From NCBI GenBank assembly GCA_937910825.1, contig CALEMO010000331.1, forward strand, positions 1-8,312: a stretch of 8,312 bases of DNA, given 5' to 3'. Origin of the DNA: an uncultured Solirubrobacterales bacterium. GTDB lineage: Bacteria > Actinomycetota > Thermoleophilia > Solirubrobacterales > 70-9. The notes beneath the pieces were generated by a model. The model did no database searches. It was not told where the DNA came from and saw only the letters and a list, made by a program, of their open reading frames with translations. The position numbers and the translations under genes are program-made. How positions within the stretch are numbered: the stretch's first letter is position 1; every line of letters begins with the position of its first letter. This document shows positions 1 through 4,685 of the stretch, one piece after another.

Positions 1-137
1 TACCGCTACGGGGATTCGAAGCCTATTTCCGGGGGCCGCTGAACCGCTCTCTGGAGCGGAAAGCTCCCCCTGCGGTGCTCCCATGGGAAAGGAAATGGGA
101 AGAATGGCGGACTATGCTGGGCTGTCGGAAGACCTAG
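1..137 (+). CDS. 3' end of an unidentified protein gene (partial, start outside window)
   Basis: The frame beginning at base 3 stays open from the window edge to a TAG at 135-137 and gives 44 residues. Their composition looks like real protein: Arg/Lys/Trp/Glu-rich, with a Trp-Glu-Arg-Lys-Trp-Glu-Glu-Trp stretch near the end. It ends 13 bases before the ATG of the next plus-strand gene, and that gene's ribosome binding site lies in the gap, which suggests a short operon. Two other frames are also open for part of this stretch: one stops at 40-42, the other runs to 249 inside the next gene. The frame choice therefore rests on composition and on the neat junction. I do not recognise the family, and the gene is too truncated for a functional call. 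Confidence 0.45.
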   Translation, partial: PLRGFEAYFRGPLNRSLERKAPPAVLPWERKWEEWRTMLGCRKT

Positions 138-141
138 ACAG

Positions 142-146
142 CGGGA
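142..146 (+). promoter_or_regulatory. Ribosome binding site of the 186-aa gene
   Basis: A GGGAG core sits four bases before the ATG at 151, in the gap after the upstream stop at 137. It supports ATG 151 as the start and coupling to the upstream partial gene. Confidence 0.5.
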
Positions 147-150
147 GCCG

Positions 151-711
151 ATGTCACCGCACCAGAACCCGTATTACCCCGAGCCGCCGTACACCCTCGA
201 GCACTGCCAGCGGTGTCTCTACGGGCGCTGGCACGACACGGGTTTTCTAAGGGACTCCAACGGACGCGAGTACTACGCGACCACCCGGCCAAGTCATTTC
301 AAGCCAGACGCATATGTTTTCGGTTACTACGGTCTGATGCTCGTAGAGGTCAGTTGCGCAACCGGACCTCTTCCGCCGGGATGTCCTGTTGCTCTGGAAT
401 TGTGGGGCGCCAATCCCGAGATAATCATTGACGTACATGTCCCGCCCCACCAGGATGCCGTGGGCTCGATAGGCCCCCGTCGCACGAGTGGGATTAGGTT
501 GAACCTGCCTGGTGCTGCCCAGTTATGGCGAACCGAACTGAATCGTCGTGGACTTACCGCCCAGCCTTTTGGGGACGACGAAATCTGCGCCGCGGCGATG
601 TCTACGACGCATGATGAGGTCCGCCAACTCGTGATCTACTTCCCAGGTGCGGTCCAGCTACCCCCGTGGGCTGGCCCTGATCAGCTGTCGAGGCTCCCAG
701 CCGACGACTGA
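151..711 (+). CDS. Hypothetical protein, 186 aa
   Basis: I do not recognise this protein. It is rich in Tyr, Pro and Trp at the N-terminus and has one Cys-x2-Cys pair (residues 19 and 22), too little for a full zinc site on its own. There is no signal peptide or membrane segment. The middle (about residues 60-125) has alternating hydrophobic residues that would suit beta strands. The ATG is preceded by a GGGAG site and follows an upstream stop by 13 bases. Base composition is visibly less GC-rich than in the integrative genes to the right. The last 110 bases (602-711) overlap the integrase gene tail-to-tail, a long overlap for convergent genes. Either this gene or the integrase may have acquired its C-terminal tail when the element integrated. 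It could be flanking chromosomal DNA or a cargo gene at the left end of the element. Confidence 0.6.
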   Translation: MSPHQNPYYPEPPYTLEHCQRCLYGRWHDTGFLRDSNGREYYATTRPSHFKPDAYVFGYYGLMLVEVSCATGPLPPGCPVALELWGANPEIIIDVHVPPHQDAVGSIGPRRTSGIRLNLPGAAQLWRTELNRRGLTAQPFGDDEICAAAMSTTHDEVRQLVIYFPGAVQLPPWAGPDQLSRLPADD

Positions 712-1801
712 GATACCCATCCAGCCGCTCCCGGAGCTCCTCCCGGCCGCCCGGCATGAGGTGCCCGTACCTGTCCCAGGTCATCTGAATCGAAGCGTGG
801 CCGAGGGCCTCCTGAAGCGCCTTCGGGTTGCCCCCGGCATCTATCAGCATCGAGGCGAAGCTGTGGCGGCACTCGTGTAGGCCAATGGGCTCCAGCCCGG
901 CGTCCTCCCACGCGGCCAGCGCCCGGTTCCGGACCGTAGAGGGGGTGAAGGGGTCGGAAGCAGTCCTACCGAATACGAGGTCCTCTCCACCCCGGCGGCA
1001 GTCGAGCAGGTGATCGATCAGGTATCCGCGAAGGAGGTCGAACATGGGGACTCTCCTCCTCCCCGCTTCTGACTTCGGCGTCACCGGGACTCCCGAATCA
1101 TCCCACGTCCGCTCTACCGCGATCTCAGCTTTCGCCACGTCCAAGTCAGAGACCCGGAGCGCCCGGAGCTCCCCTCTCCGGAGGCCGGCGAAGAAGGCGG
1201 AAGCCCAGAGCGCCCGGTCCTCGGGAGGGAGGGCCTCGATCAGGACGTTGGCCTCCTCCGGGGTAGCTATGCGGTCCCGCTTGACCTCATCAGACGGGAG
1301 CCGGAGTCCGGCCAGCGGGTCCGTGGCGATGATCTCGCTGTCCCGCGCCTCCCGGAGGATGACCCGGAGCGGGTCGAGCGTGTTCTTGATGGTCGAGCCA
1401 GAGAGCCTGTCCTGCTGCAGCTTCTTGACGAACTCGTTTACGTCCGCTCGCCGGAGCTCGGAGACCCTCCTACCCCCGAGGGCCGGGAGTACCCGGTCCC
1501 GGAGAGCAGTCTTGTAGGAGCGAATAGTCGAAGGCTTGTAGGGACGGCCGCCCTTGCTGATGATCGCTCCGGTTCGCATCCCGTCGAGCAGCTCATCAGC
1601 TGCCTCCTCGACGGTCAGCGGGGAGGGCGGCCGGAGCCGTCCCGCAGCCATCTCCGCCGCCGCGTCGCGTCGCCAGGACTTAGCCGCCGCAAGCGTCGGG
1701 AAGGTCTTGCGGACCAGCTTCTCATCGTTCGGGGACCAGACGGAGGCCCGGTATGACTTCCGTCCGTTCTTGCCCTCCCTGACCTCGATGCCTTCAGCCA
1801 C
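602..1801 (-). CDS. int: Tyrosine site-specific recombinase (phage-type integrase)
   Basis: This 399-aa recombinase would integrate and excise the element by DNA strand exchange through a Tyr-DNA intermediate. Residues ~1-60 look like an AP2-type arm-binding domain (residues 11-20 and 34-44 resemble the usual GKxSYRAxV and FPTxxxAKxW patterns). Residues ~62-160 form the core-binding SAM-like domain. Residues ~178-350 form the catalytic domain with the full active-site set: R208 (AGLRRGEL), K243, H309 and R312 (LHECRHS), H335 (LGHAS) and nucleophile Y345 (WDRYGHL). The start is GTG at 1801, preceded by a strong GAGGAGG site six to seven bases upstream. About 35 residues follow the usual end of the fold, and these overlap the convergent gene at 602-711. 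It is the last gene on the minus-strand side of the element, with 216 bp of non-coding DNA upstream that probably holds its promoter. Confidence 0.95.
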   Translation of the reverse strand: MAEGIEVREGKNGRKSYRASVWSPNDEKLVRKTFPTLAAAKSWRRDAAAEMAAGRLRPPSPLTVEEAADELLDGMRTGAIISKGGRPYKPSTIRSYKTALRDRVLPALGGRRVSELRRADVNEFVKKLQQDRLSGSTIKNTLDPLRVILREARDSEIIATDPLAGLRLPSDEVKRDRIATPEEANVLIEALPPEDRALWASAFFAGLRRGELRALRVSDLDVAKAEIAVERTWDDSGVPVTPKSEAGRRRVPMFDLLRGYLIDHLLDCRRGGEDLVFGRTASDPFTPSTVRNRALAAWEDAGLEPIGLHECRHSFASMLIDAGGNPKALQEALGHASIQMTWDRYGHLMPGGREELRERLDGYLSRRLGASTADQGQPTGVAGPHLGSRSRVGGPHHAS

Positions 1802-2017
1802 TTCCGGCCTCCTCTTTCTGTCGGTAGAGGCTCCGGGACCGTGAGATGCAAGCGGCGGGCTGGGCGAATAGATTGCCCTTTGCGCCGGGGCTCGTTAGCT
1901 CTAGACCCGGTGCCACGGGACCGGCTGTTAGCGCAGCGCGGTCCCACTTGTTTGCGGAGAGCTTACTTCGTGCTGTGGCGGCCAGGGGCTCCGGGCGGGT
2001 ATTGATCTGAGCGGTGG
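1802..2017. other. Non-coding region upstream of the integrase (possible attP/promoter region)
   Basis: This 216-bp gap is the longest in the operon. It holds the integrase ribosome binding site (GAGGAGG, about 1808-1814), a strong imperfect hairpin at 1917-1945 and a small GGGC/GCCC inverted repeat around 1862-1878. I see no convincing -35/-10 pair and no ORF. Integrase-adjacent gaps of this kind often carry attP arm sites and the int promoter, but no att core can be recognised from this sequence alone. Confidence 0.5.
1917..1945. terminator. Strong GC hairpin between the 89-aa gene and integrase (possible terminator or att structure)
   Basis: GGGACCGGCTG (1917-1927) pairs with CAGC plus CGGTCCC (1934-1945), leaving one bulged G at 1938 and a six-base loop. 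This gives 11 base pairs. It lies 72 bases past the stop of the upstream minus-strand gene. No U-tract follows on the minus-strand transcript, so it would be an unusual terminator; GC-rich actinobacteria often lack U-tracts. It could also be an attachment-site or integrase-binding structure. Confidence 0.4.
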
Positions 2018-2287
2018 TCACCCGTCTCCTTCCGTGTCGATGAAGGAGTGAACCCAATGATCGGGGTCCGGCCACGCTCGCGCCATGCCCTGGAGTCCCC
2101 GCCTGATGTACCGCTCCCGCTGCTCCGGTTCGAGGTCCCGGAGGTACAGGGTCAGGTTCTCTTCCGCCGCCGTCGGTAACCGCGTGTCGAGATAGCCCTC
2201 CAGCCAGGCTTCATAGGCAGCCCGGTCAGCGGCGGTCCGGCCGCGCCGCTTGGGCGTGAAGGTCGGTCTCTCGACTCTCCTAGCCAC
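2018..2287 (-). CDS. Small hypothetical protein downstream of terS, 89 aa
   Basis: I do not recognise this highly charged 89-aa protein. The N-terminal ~20 residues are basic (Arg/Lys-rich). Residues ~22-70 look alpha-helical, with aromatic and acidic residues (YEAWLEGYLDTRL, then a LYLRDLEPEQRERYIRRGL stretch). A Trp-Pro-Asp-Pro-Asp-His-Trp motif lies near the end. The chosen start is GTG 2287, which overlaps the terS stop by eight bases, with a GCGGAAGC purine run just upstream. A longer reading from ATG 2365 would overlap terS by 86 bases and adds an arginine-rich stretch that looks like shadow translation. Its place directly after terS suggests a packaging or regulatory accessory role, but nothing in the sequence proves this. 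Confidence 0.6.
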   Translation of the reverse strand: MARRVERPTFTPKRRGRTAADRAAYEAWLEGYLDTRLPTAAEENLTLYLRDLEPEQRERYIRRGLQGMARAWPDPDHWVHSFIDTEGDG

Positions 2288-2714
2288 GCTTCCGCTTCGC
2301 CTCCTTAGCCCGCGCCTCCATAGTGCGGTGGTTCTGCCAGCGCGTATTAGATGCGTGACGGGCACGGCGGGACGCTTCAGTCTCCGGTTCGCCGTCCTCT
2401 GCCGGGAGGCTGATCTGCCCGAGGAGCCGGGAGATGGCGAGGCGGCCCTGCCGGAGCTCGGTCAGTACGGGGTTGAGCCTCTCCTGCCCGGTGCTGCCGG
2501 TGACAAAGAGCCCGCCGTCAGAGATGGCCTTCTCCAGGAGCTCTACGTCATCGGCCTGACCGCAGGCGAGGGTGAGGTAGGAGCGTTCCCGCTCATCCAG
2601 TTCCCAGCCGTCCGGGAGGCCTGACCAGAGCTCCCGCCAGAGCTTCTTCCCGGCTTTGCCGAGGCTCGCGGGTGCGGTAGGTATCTGGCGCTTCGGCGGT
2701 CGCTTAGCAGCCAT
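2280..2714 (-). CDS. terS: Phage terminase small subunit, P27-like family (TerS)
   Basis: This 144-aa protein matches the layout of P27-type terminase small subunits, which bind the packaging site on phage DNA and recruit the large ATPase/nuclease subunit. Visible hallmarks are a basic Pro-rich N-terminus (MAAKRPPKRQIPTAP), a SLGKAGKKLWRELW helix, a DERERSYLTLACGQADDVE helix (~residues 41-59), a short GGLFVTGSTGQ turn and the NPVLTELRQGRLAISRLLGQI helix. A charged tail follows. The ATG at 2714 has GAAGG upstream and starts the family-like sequence. A GTG at 2777 would add 21 residues that do not resemble the family. No large terminase gene is in the window, so TerS probably works with a helper phage's large subunit. 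The stop overlaps the next gene. This is a family call by eye, without a profile search. Confidence 0.8.
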   Translation of the reverse strand: MAAKRPPKRQIPTAPASLGKAGKKLWRELWSGLPDGWELDERERSYLTLACGQADDVELLEKAISDGGLFVTGSTGQERLNPVLTELRQGRLAISRLLGQISLPAEDGEPETEASRRARHASNTRWQNHRTMEARAKEAKRKRG

Positions 2715-2862
2715 TGGAGCAACCTTCACGAGGCTGAAATGCGTTCTCAGGGAATGCGCGGAGTCCGGCAAGGCCACCTCGCCGGTCCGCTGCGCTTGTT
2801 TTCGGGGCGATAGGCCAGGGGGCGGGGGGTCCGTCTCCCGGCGTAGAGAGCCGCAGAATCAT
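2704..2862 (-). CDS. Possible small protein (52 aa) between the Pro/Glu gene and terS
   Basis: An ATG at 2862 forms an ATGA overlap with the stop of the upstream gene. It is preceded by an excellent ribosome binding site (GGAGGGGG, ending four bases before the ATG). The 52-residue product begins MILRLSTPGD, is Pro/Ala/Gly/Arg-rich and ends Cys-Ser-Asn-Gly-Cys; I recognise no family. It ends 11 bases inside the terS ORF, so it may mainly carry ribosomes onto the terS start. The initiation context is strong but the protein sequence looks weak, so it could be a coupling leader rather than a functional protein. Confidence 0.35.
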   Translation of the reverse strand: MILRLSTPGDGPPAPWPIAPKTSAADRRGGLAGLRAFPENAFQPREGCSNGC

Positions 2863-3329
2863 CGGTCCCCCTCCAACTCCCGCTCCCGCTCCGGGTCGTA
2901 CGGATAGTTGCCGACCTGTCTCTCCGGCAGGACTTCGTGGACCTTCCGGGCGTTCGCCAGCGCGGCCCGGGCCAGCAGGGTGGCCTCCGTCCCTTCCGGC
3001 CGGTTCGGCGTCCCGATCAGCCGGGCTACCCTCTCGGCGTTCGCGAAGATTGCCGTGGCGTAGTCACCCTGAATCAACGTGGCTGCCTCCGGCTTTAGAC
3101 CGACTGACTTGGCCGCCTCGATGCGGACAGTGAACAGAGGGTCAGCCTGCGGTCCGTGCTCCGGGTTCGGTTCCGGCTCCGGGTTGCGGTCCATAGGGAG
3201 CTGCGGCGAAGGTTCCGGTCCGGGTTCCGGTGAGGGCTCCAGATTGGGGGGCTGCTCGGTCGGCTCCTTCACGGGCTCCGGGTTGCGGCCACCGAGTAGG
3301 GCTGAGATGAATGCGTCGTGCTTGCTCAC
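2859..3329 (-). CDS. Hypothetical protein with Pro/Glu-rich linker, 156 aa
   Basis: I do not recognise this family. The protein has three parts: a short N-terminal segment (MSKHDAFISALLGG, ~residues 1-15), a long disordered linker of Asn/Ser-Pro-Glu-Pro type repeats (~16-63), and a helical domain (~64-140) rich in Ala and Leu. It ends in a charged tail (YDPEREREL). An N-terminal peptide joined by a flexible linker to a compact helical domain would suit a tethering or scaffold-binding protein, but that is inference. The start is GTG 3329 in a GTGA overlap with the upstream coiled-coil gene, with GGTGGAG just upstream; the stop overlaps the next ATG. It has no signal peptide or membrane helix. 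Its place before terS resembles the packaging/capsid-remodelling modules of phage satellites. Confidence 0.75.
   Translation of the reverse strand: MSKHDAFISALLGGRNPEPVKEPTEQPPNLEPSPEPGPEPSPQLPMDRNPEPEPNPEHGPQADPLFTVRIEAAKSVGLKPEAATLIQGDYATAIFANAERVARLIGTPNRPEGTEATLLARAALANARKVHEVLPERQVGNYPYDPERERELEGDR
3161..3290 (-). repeat. Degenerate short repeats encoding the Pro/Glu linker
   Basis: The stretch is built from variants of GGTTCCGG, GGCTCCGG and CGGGTTCCGG on the plus strand, i.e. runs of Pro, Glu, Asn and Ser codons on the coding (minus) strand. Such imperfect tandem repeats can expand or contract by slippage, so linker length may vary between related elements. Confidence 0.5.
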
Positions 3330-3949
3330 AGCTCCACCACCGCGTGGCCGGGCCGGGGCGGGACAGTGGGCGCGGGCATCTCCGCCAGGGCCTGCAGCGT
3401 CTTGATCAGTGGGCCGATCTGGTCCTCACCGGGGACCGGAGTCCGGTTCCGCCCGGTCGCGTTTCGGATTCCCGCCGCCCGCCGGATGCTGGCGAGGTAG
3501 AAGTTGGCCGCCGCCAGCGCTTCCTCGGAGGCCTTCTTGAGCTCCGCCGCCGCCCGTTCCGCCTGGGGCTCGAACCCTGCTGCAACAGTCTCCTGGTTCT
3601 GGCTGATGAAGTCGCGGACCTTCTGCTCGGCCACCGCCGTCACCCGCTTGGAGTGCTCGTAACGTGCCTGCAGGTCGTTGAGGTCCGGGAGCTCAGCGAT
3701 CTCTCGATCTACCTGGGCGACCGGGTTGTCATCATCGACCGGAGCGCCGGTGTGATCTACCAGCGCCGGGTCCCGCTTGATGAGCCCGGCCCGGCGGTCC
3801 AGCAGAGGCCTTAGCGTCTGCCCGACGGCGCGGACCTCCCGGCCTATCTCCGAGCTCTTCTCGCGGGCGGCCTGGGCTTCCTTCTCGAGCTTCTCGAGCT
3901 CCTTGTACGTAGAGCGTTCGGCTCGGCTCTGCTTCGTTGCTGTTGGCAT
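3326..3949 (-). CDS. Coiled-coil hypothetical protein, 207 aa
   Basis: I do not recognise this family. From ATG 3949 the protein is strongly charged and helical. Residues ~8-45 (Lys/Glu/Arg/Ala-rich) and ~75-155 form likely coiled coils separated by a short acidic loop (DHTGAPVDDDNP, ~65-76). A Gly/Arg/Pro-rich region and a Pro-rich tail ending AVVEL follow. No membrane segment or catalytic motif is visible. The frame stays open upstream to a GTG at 4141 that overlaps the previous stop (GTGA) and has its own GGGAGG site, so a 271-aa form is possible. I prefer ATG 3949 because of its strong GGAGAAGGAAGG site and because the extra 64 residues look like non-coding sequence. A long coiled-coil protein upstream of terS could be a scaffold or capsid-morphogenesis factor, but this is only inferred from position. 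Confidence 0.75.
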   Translation of the reverse strand: MPTATKQSRAERSTYKELEKLEKEAQAAREKSSEIGREVRAVGQTLRPLLDRRAGLIKRDPALVDHTGAPVDDDNPVAQVDREIAELPDLNDLQARYEHSKRVTAVAEQKVRDFISQNQETVAAGFEPQAERAAAELKKASEEALAAANFYLASIRRAAGIRNATGRNRTPVPGEDQIGPLIKTLQALAEMPAPTVPPRPGHAVVEL

Positions 3950-4137
3950 GTTGCCTTCCTTCTCCGGGTTGCCCCGGGTTGTTGGTGTGCTTGGTCGAAG
4001 TTCAGCCCGCTGGGCTCTCCGGGACCCAACGGGCGTTTCGGGGAGAGAGGCCCCGCTTGCGCCCCCGGTAATCCCAAGACCGGAGGCCACGGCGGGGCAG
4101 GACCGCCGCCGAAGATTGATGTCTTGATGCCGGCCGC
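3950..4137. other. Leader region upstream of the coiled-coil gene
   Basis: This 188-bp stretch between the excisionase-like gene and the coiled-coil gene holds a strong ribosome binding site (GGAGAAGGAAGG, about 3954-3965, read on the minus strand) and a long hairpin at 4005-4034. I see no clear promoter. It may be the point where early (replication) and late (packaging) parts of the transcript are regulated separately, or it may encode an N-terminal extension of the coiled-coil protein. Confidence 0.4.
4005..4034 (-). repeat. Inverted repeat (hairpin) upstream of the coiled-coil gene
   Basis: On the minus-strand transcript GCCCGTTGGG pairs with CCCAGCGGGC across a ten-base loop. This is a 10-bp stem with a single G-U wobble. 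No U-tract follows, so it could be a weak or factor-dependent terminator, an RNA processing site, or a structure that limits translation of the next gene. The wobble makes it better paired as minus-strand RNA than on the plus strand, which agrees with the direction of transcription. Confidence 0.45.
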
Positions 4138-4407
4138 TCACGCCGTCCTCCCGTCCAGGGTCCGCGCTGCGTTCCGGTCAAGCCAGCGGTCCAGTTCGGT
4201 GGTGGGGATAAGGACGAGCCTGCCGCTACGGACTACGCGTAGGTCGGGCTGGATGTGGCGCTCGAAATGGTCGAGGCTCATCCTGAGGCTGTCGGCGGCC
4301 TCCTGCCGGGTATAGACCTTGCGGTCAACGGACCTGCGGCGAGAGAGGCGGTCGGCCACGAGACCAGCCAGAGCATCGAGGAGTTCGGGGGCAGTCTGAT
4401 CGGTCAC
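4138..4407 (-). CDS. AlpA/excisionase-like helix-turn-helix DNA-binding protein
   Basis: This 89-aa protein resembles the HTH_17/excisionase (Xis, AlpA-like, MerR-fold) group of small DNA-binding proteins, which bend DNA to favour excision or activate element genes. The winged-helix pattern spans residues ~31-78: VYTRQEAADSLRMSLDHFERHI as the HTH, then RVVRSGRLVLIPTTELDRWL as the wing and closing helix. Residues 1-30 form a helical acidic then basic lead-in. It starts at GTG 4407 in a GTGA overlap with the upstream small ORF, with GGAG seven bases upstream, and ends in another GTGA. Lying between replication and packaging genes and in the same element as the integrase, it is the best candidate recombination directionality factor. 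It could instead be a transcriptional activator. Confidence 0.75.
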   Translation of the reverse strand: MTDQTAPELLDALAGLVADRLSRRRSVDRKVYTRQEAADSLRMSLDHFERHIQPDLRVVRSGRLVLIPTTELDRWLDRNAARTLDGRTA

Positions 4408-4685
4408 CAGGAGTCTCCGGAGGGGAGGGCAGTCCTGGCGGTTACGGCAGTTTCGCCCCTACTTCTCCTATATCTCTCCGTCAAACATTTCGGTAAGAAG
4501 AGATGAAAATGCCGTAGACGCCGTATCTTGGTCGTTGAGGACCTCCCGGCGTGGGCGGCAAACCCCTTAGGAGCGCCAACAACCCGACACTCACCCTCCC
4601 TACGGCGGTTTTGAGCTTCGATTACTTCCGAAACCGCCGTCGAGGTCGAAACTGCCGTCTGAGATTGCCGTAGCGGCTCGGTCAC
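4404..4685 (-). CDS. Small ORF overlapping the iterons (93 aa, uncertain)
   Basis: The GTG at 4685 overlaps the Rep stop (GTGA; an ATG three bases earlier is also in frame). It has an excellent GAGGAGGG site seven bases upstream, and its stop overlaps the GTG of the excisionase-like gene. These initiation and junction features are those of a genuine coupled gene. The product, however, is basic, low in recognisable structure and partly made of translated iterons (repeated Thr-Ala-Val), and matches no family I know. It may be a real small basic protein whose gene also holds the origin, or an open frame kept only to carry ribosomes from rep to the next gene. Confidence 0.4.
   Translation of the reverse strand: MTEPLRQSQTAVSTSTAVSEVIEAQNRRREGECRVVGAPKGFAAHAGRSSTTKIRRLRHFHLFLPKCLTERYRRSRGETAVTARTALPSGDSW
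4444..4673. repeat. Iteron cluster and AT-rich segment: candidate replication origin
   Basis: A repeat with consensus GAAACYGCCGT recurs just downstream of the rep gene. Plus-oriented copies are at 4505-4515 (one mismatch), 4630-4640, 4648-4658 (exact) and a weaker one at 4661-4671. Minus-oriented copies are at 4444-4455 and 4602-4613, and a bare GCCGTA lies at 4520-4525. The 12-mer CGAAACTGCCGT occurs exactly twice, in opposite orientations. Between the outer groups lies a segment (about 4460-4510) that I count at about 36% GC, far below its surroundings and suited to strand opening. Iterons beside an AT-rich stretch next to an SF3 helicase gene match the known origin design of SaPI Rep/ori and P4 alpha/crr systems. 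Function here is inferred. Confidence 0.65.

Noticed and set aside
1..45. TTCGAAT (minus strand) at the left edge suggesting a T-arm of a tRNA or tmRNA attachment site
   Set aside because: Flanking five-base stems do not pair, and no other tRNA arm is present.
1044..1517. Open plus-strand frame of 157 codons
   Set aside because: It lies antisense to the integrase, which has all its catalytic residues; Ser/Arg-rich composition is typical of shadow frames in GC-rich DNA.
1915..1975. Stretch resembling the 5' half of a tRNA (GTTAGCGCAGCG followed by ACTTGTTTGCGG)
   Set aside because: No acceptor pairing, no anticodon arm of correct size and no TTCGA loop follow. The same bases are better explained by the hairpin at 1917-1945.
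2715..2777. Longer TerS from GTG 2777
   Set aside because: The added residues do not resemble the family and the GTG has only a weak ribosome site; ATG 2714 fits better.
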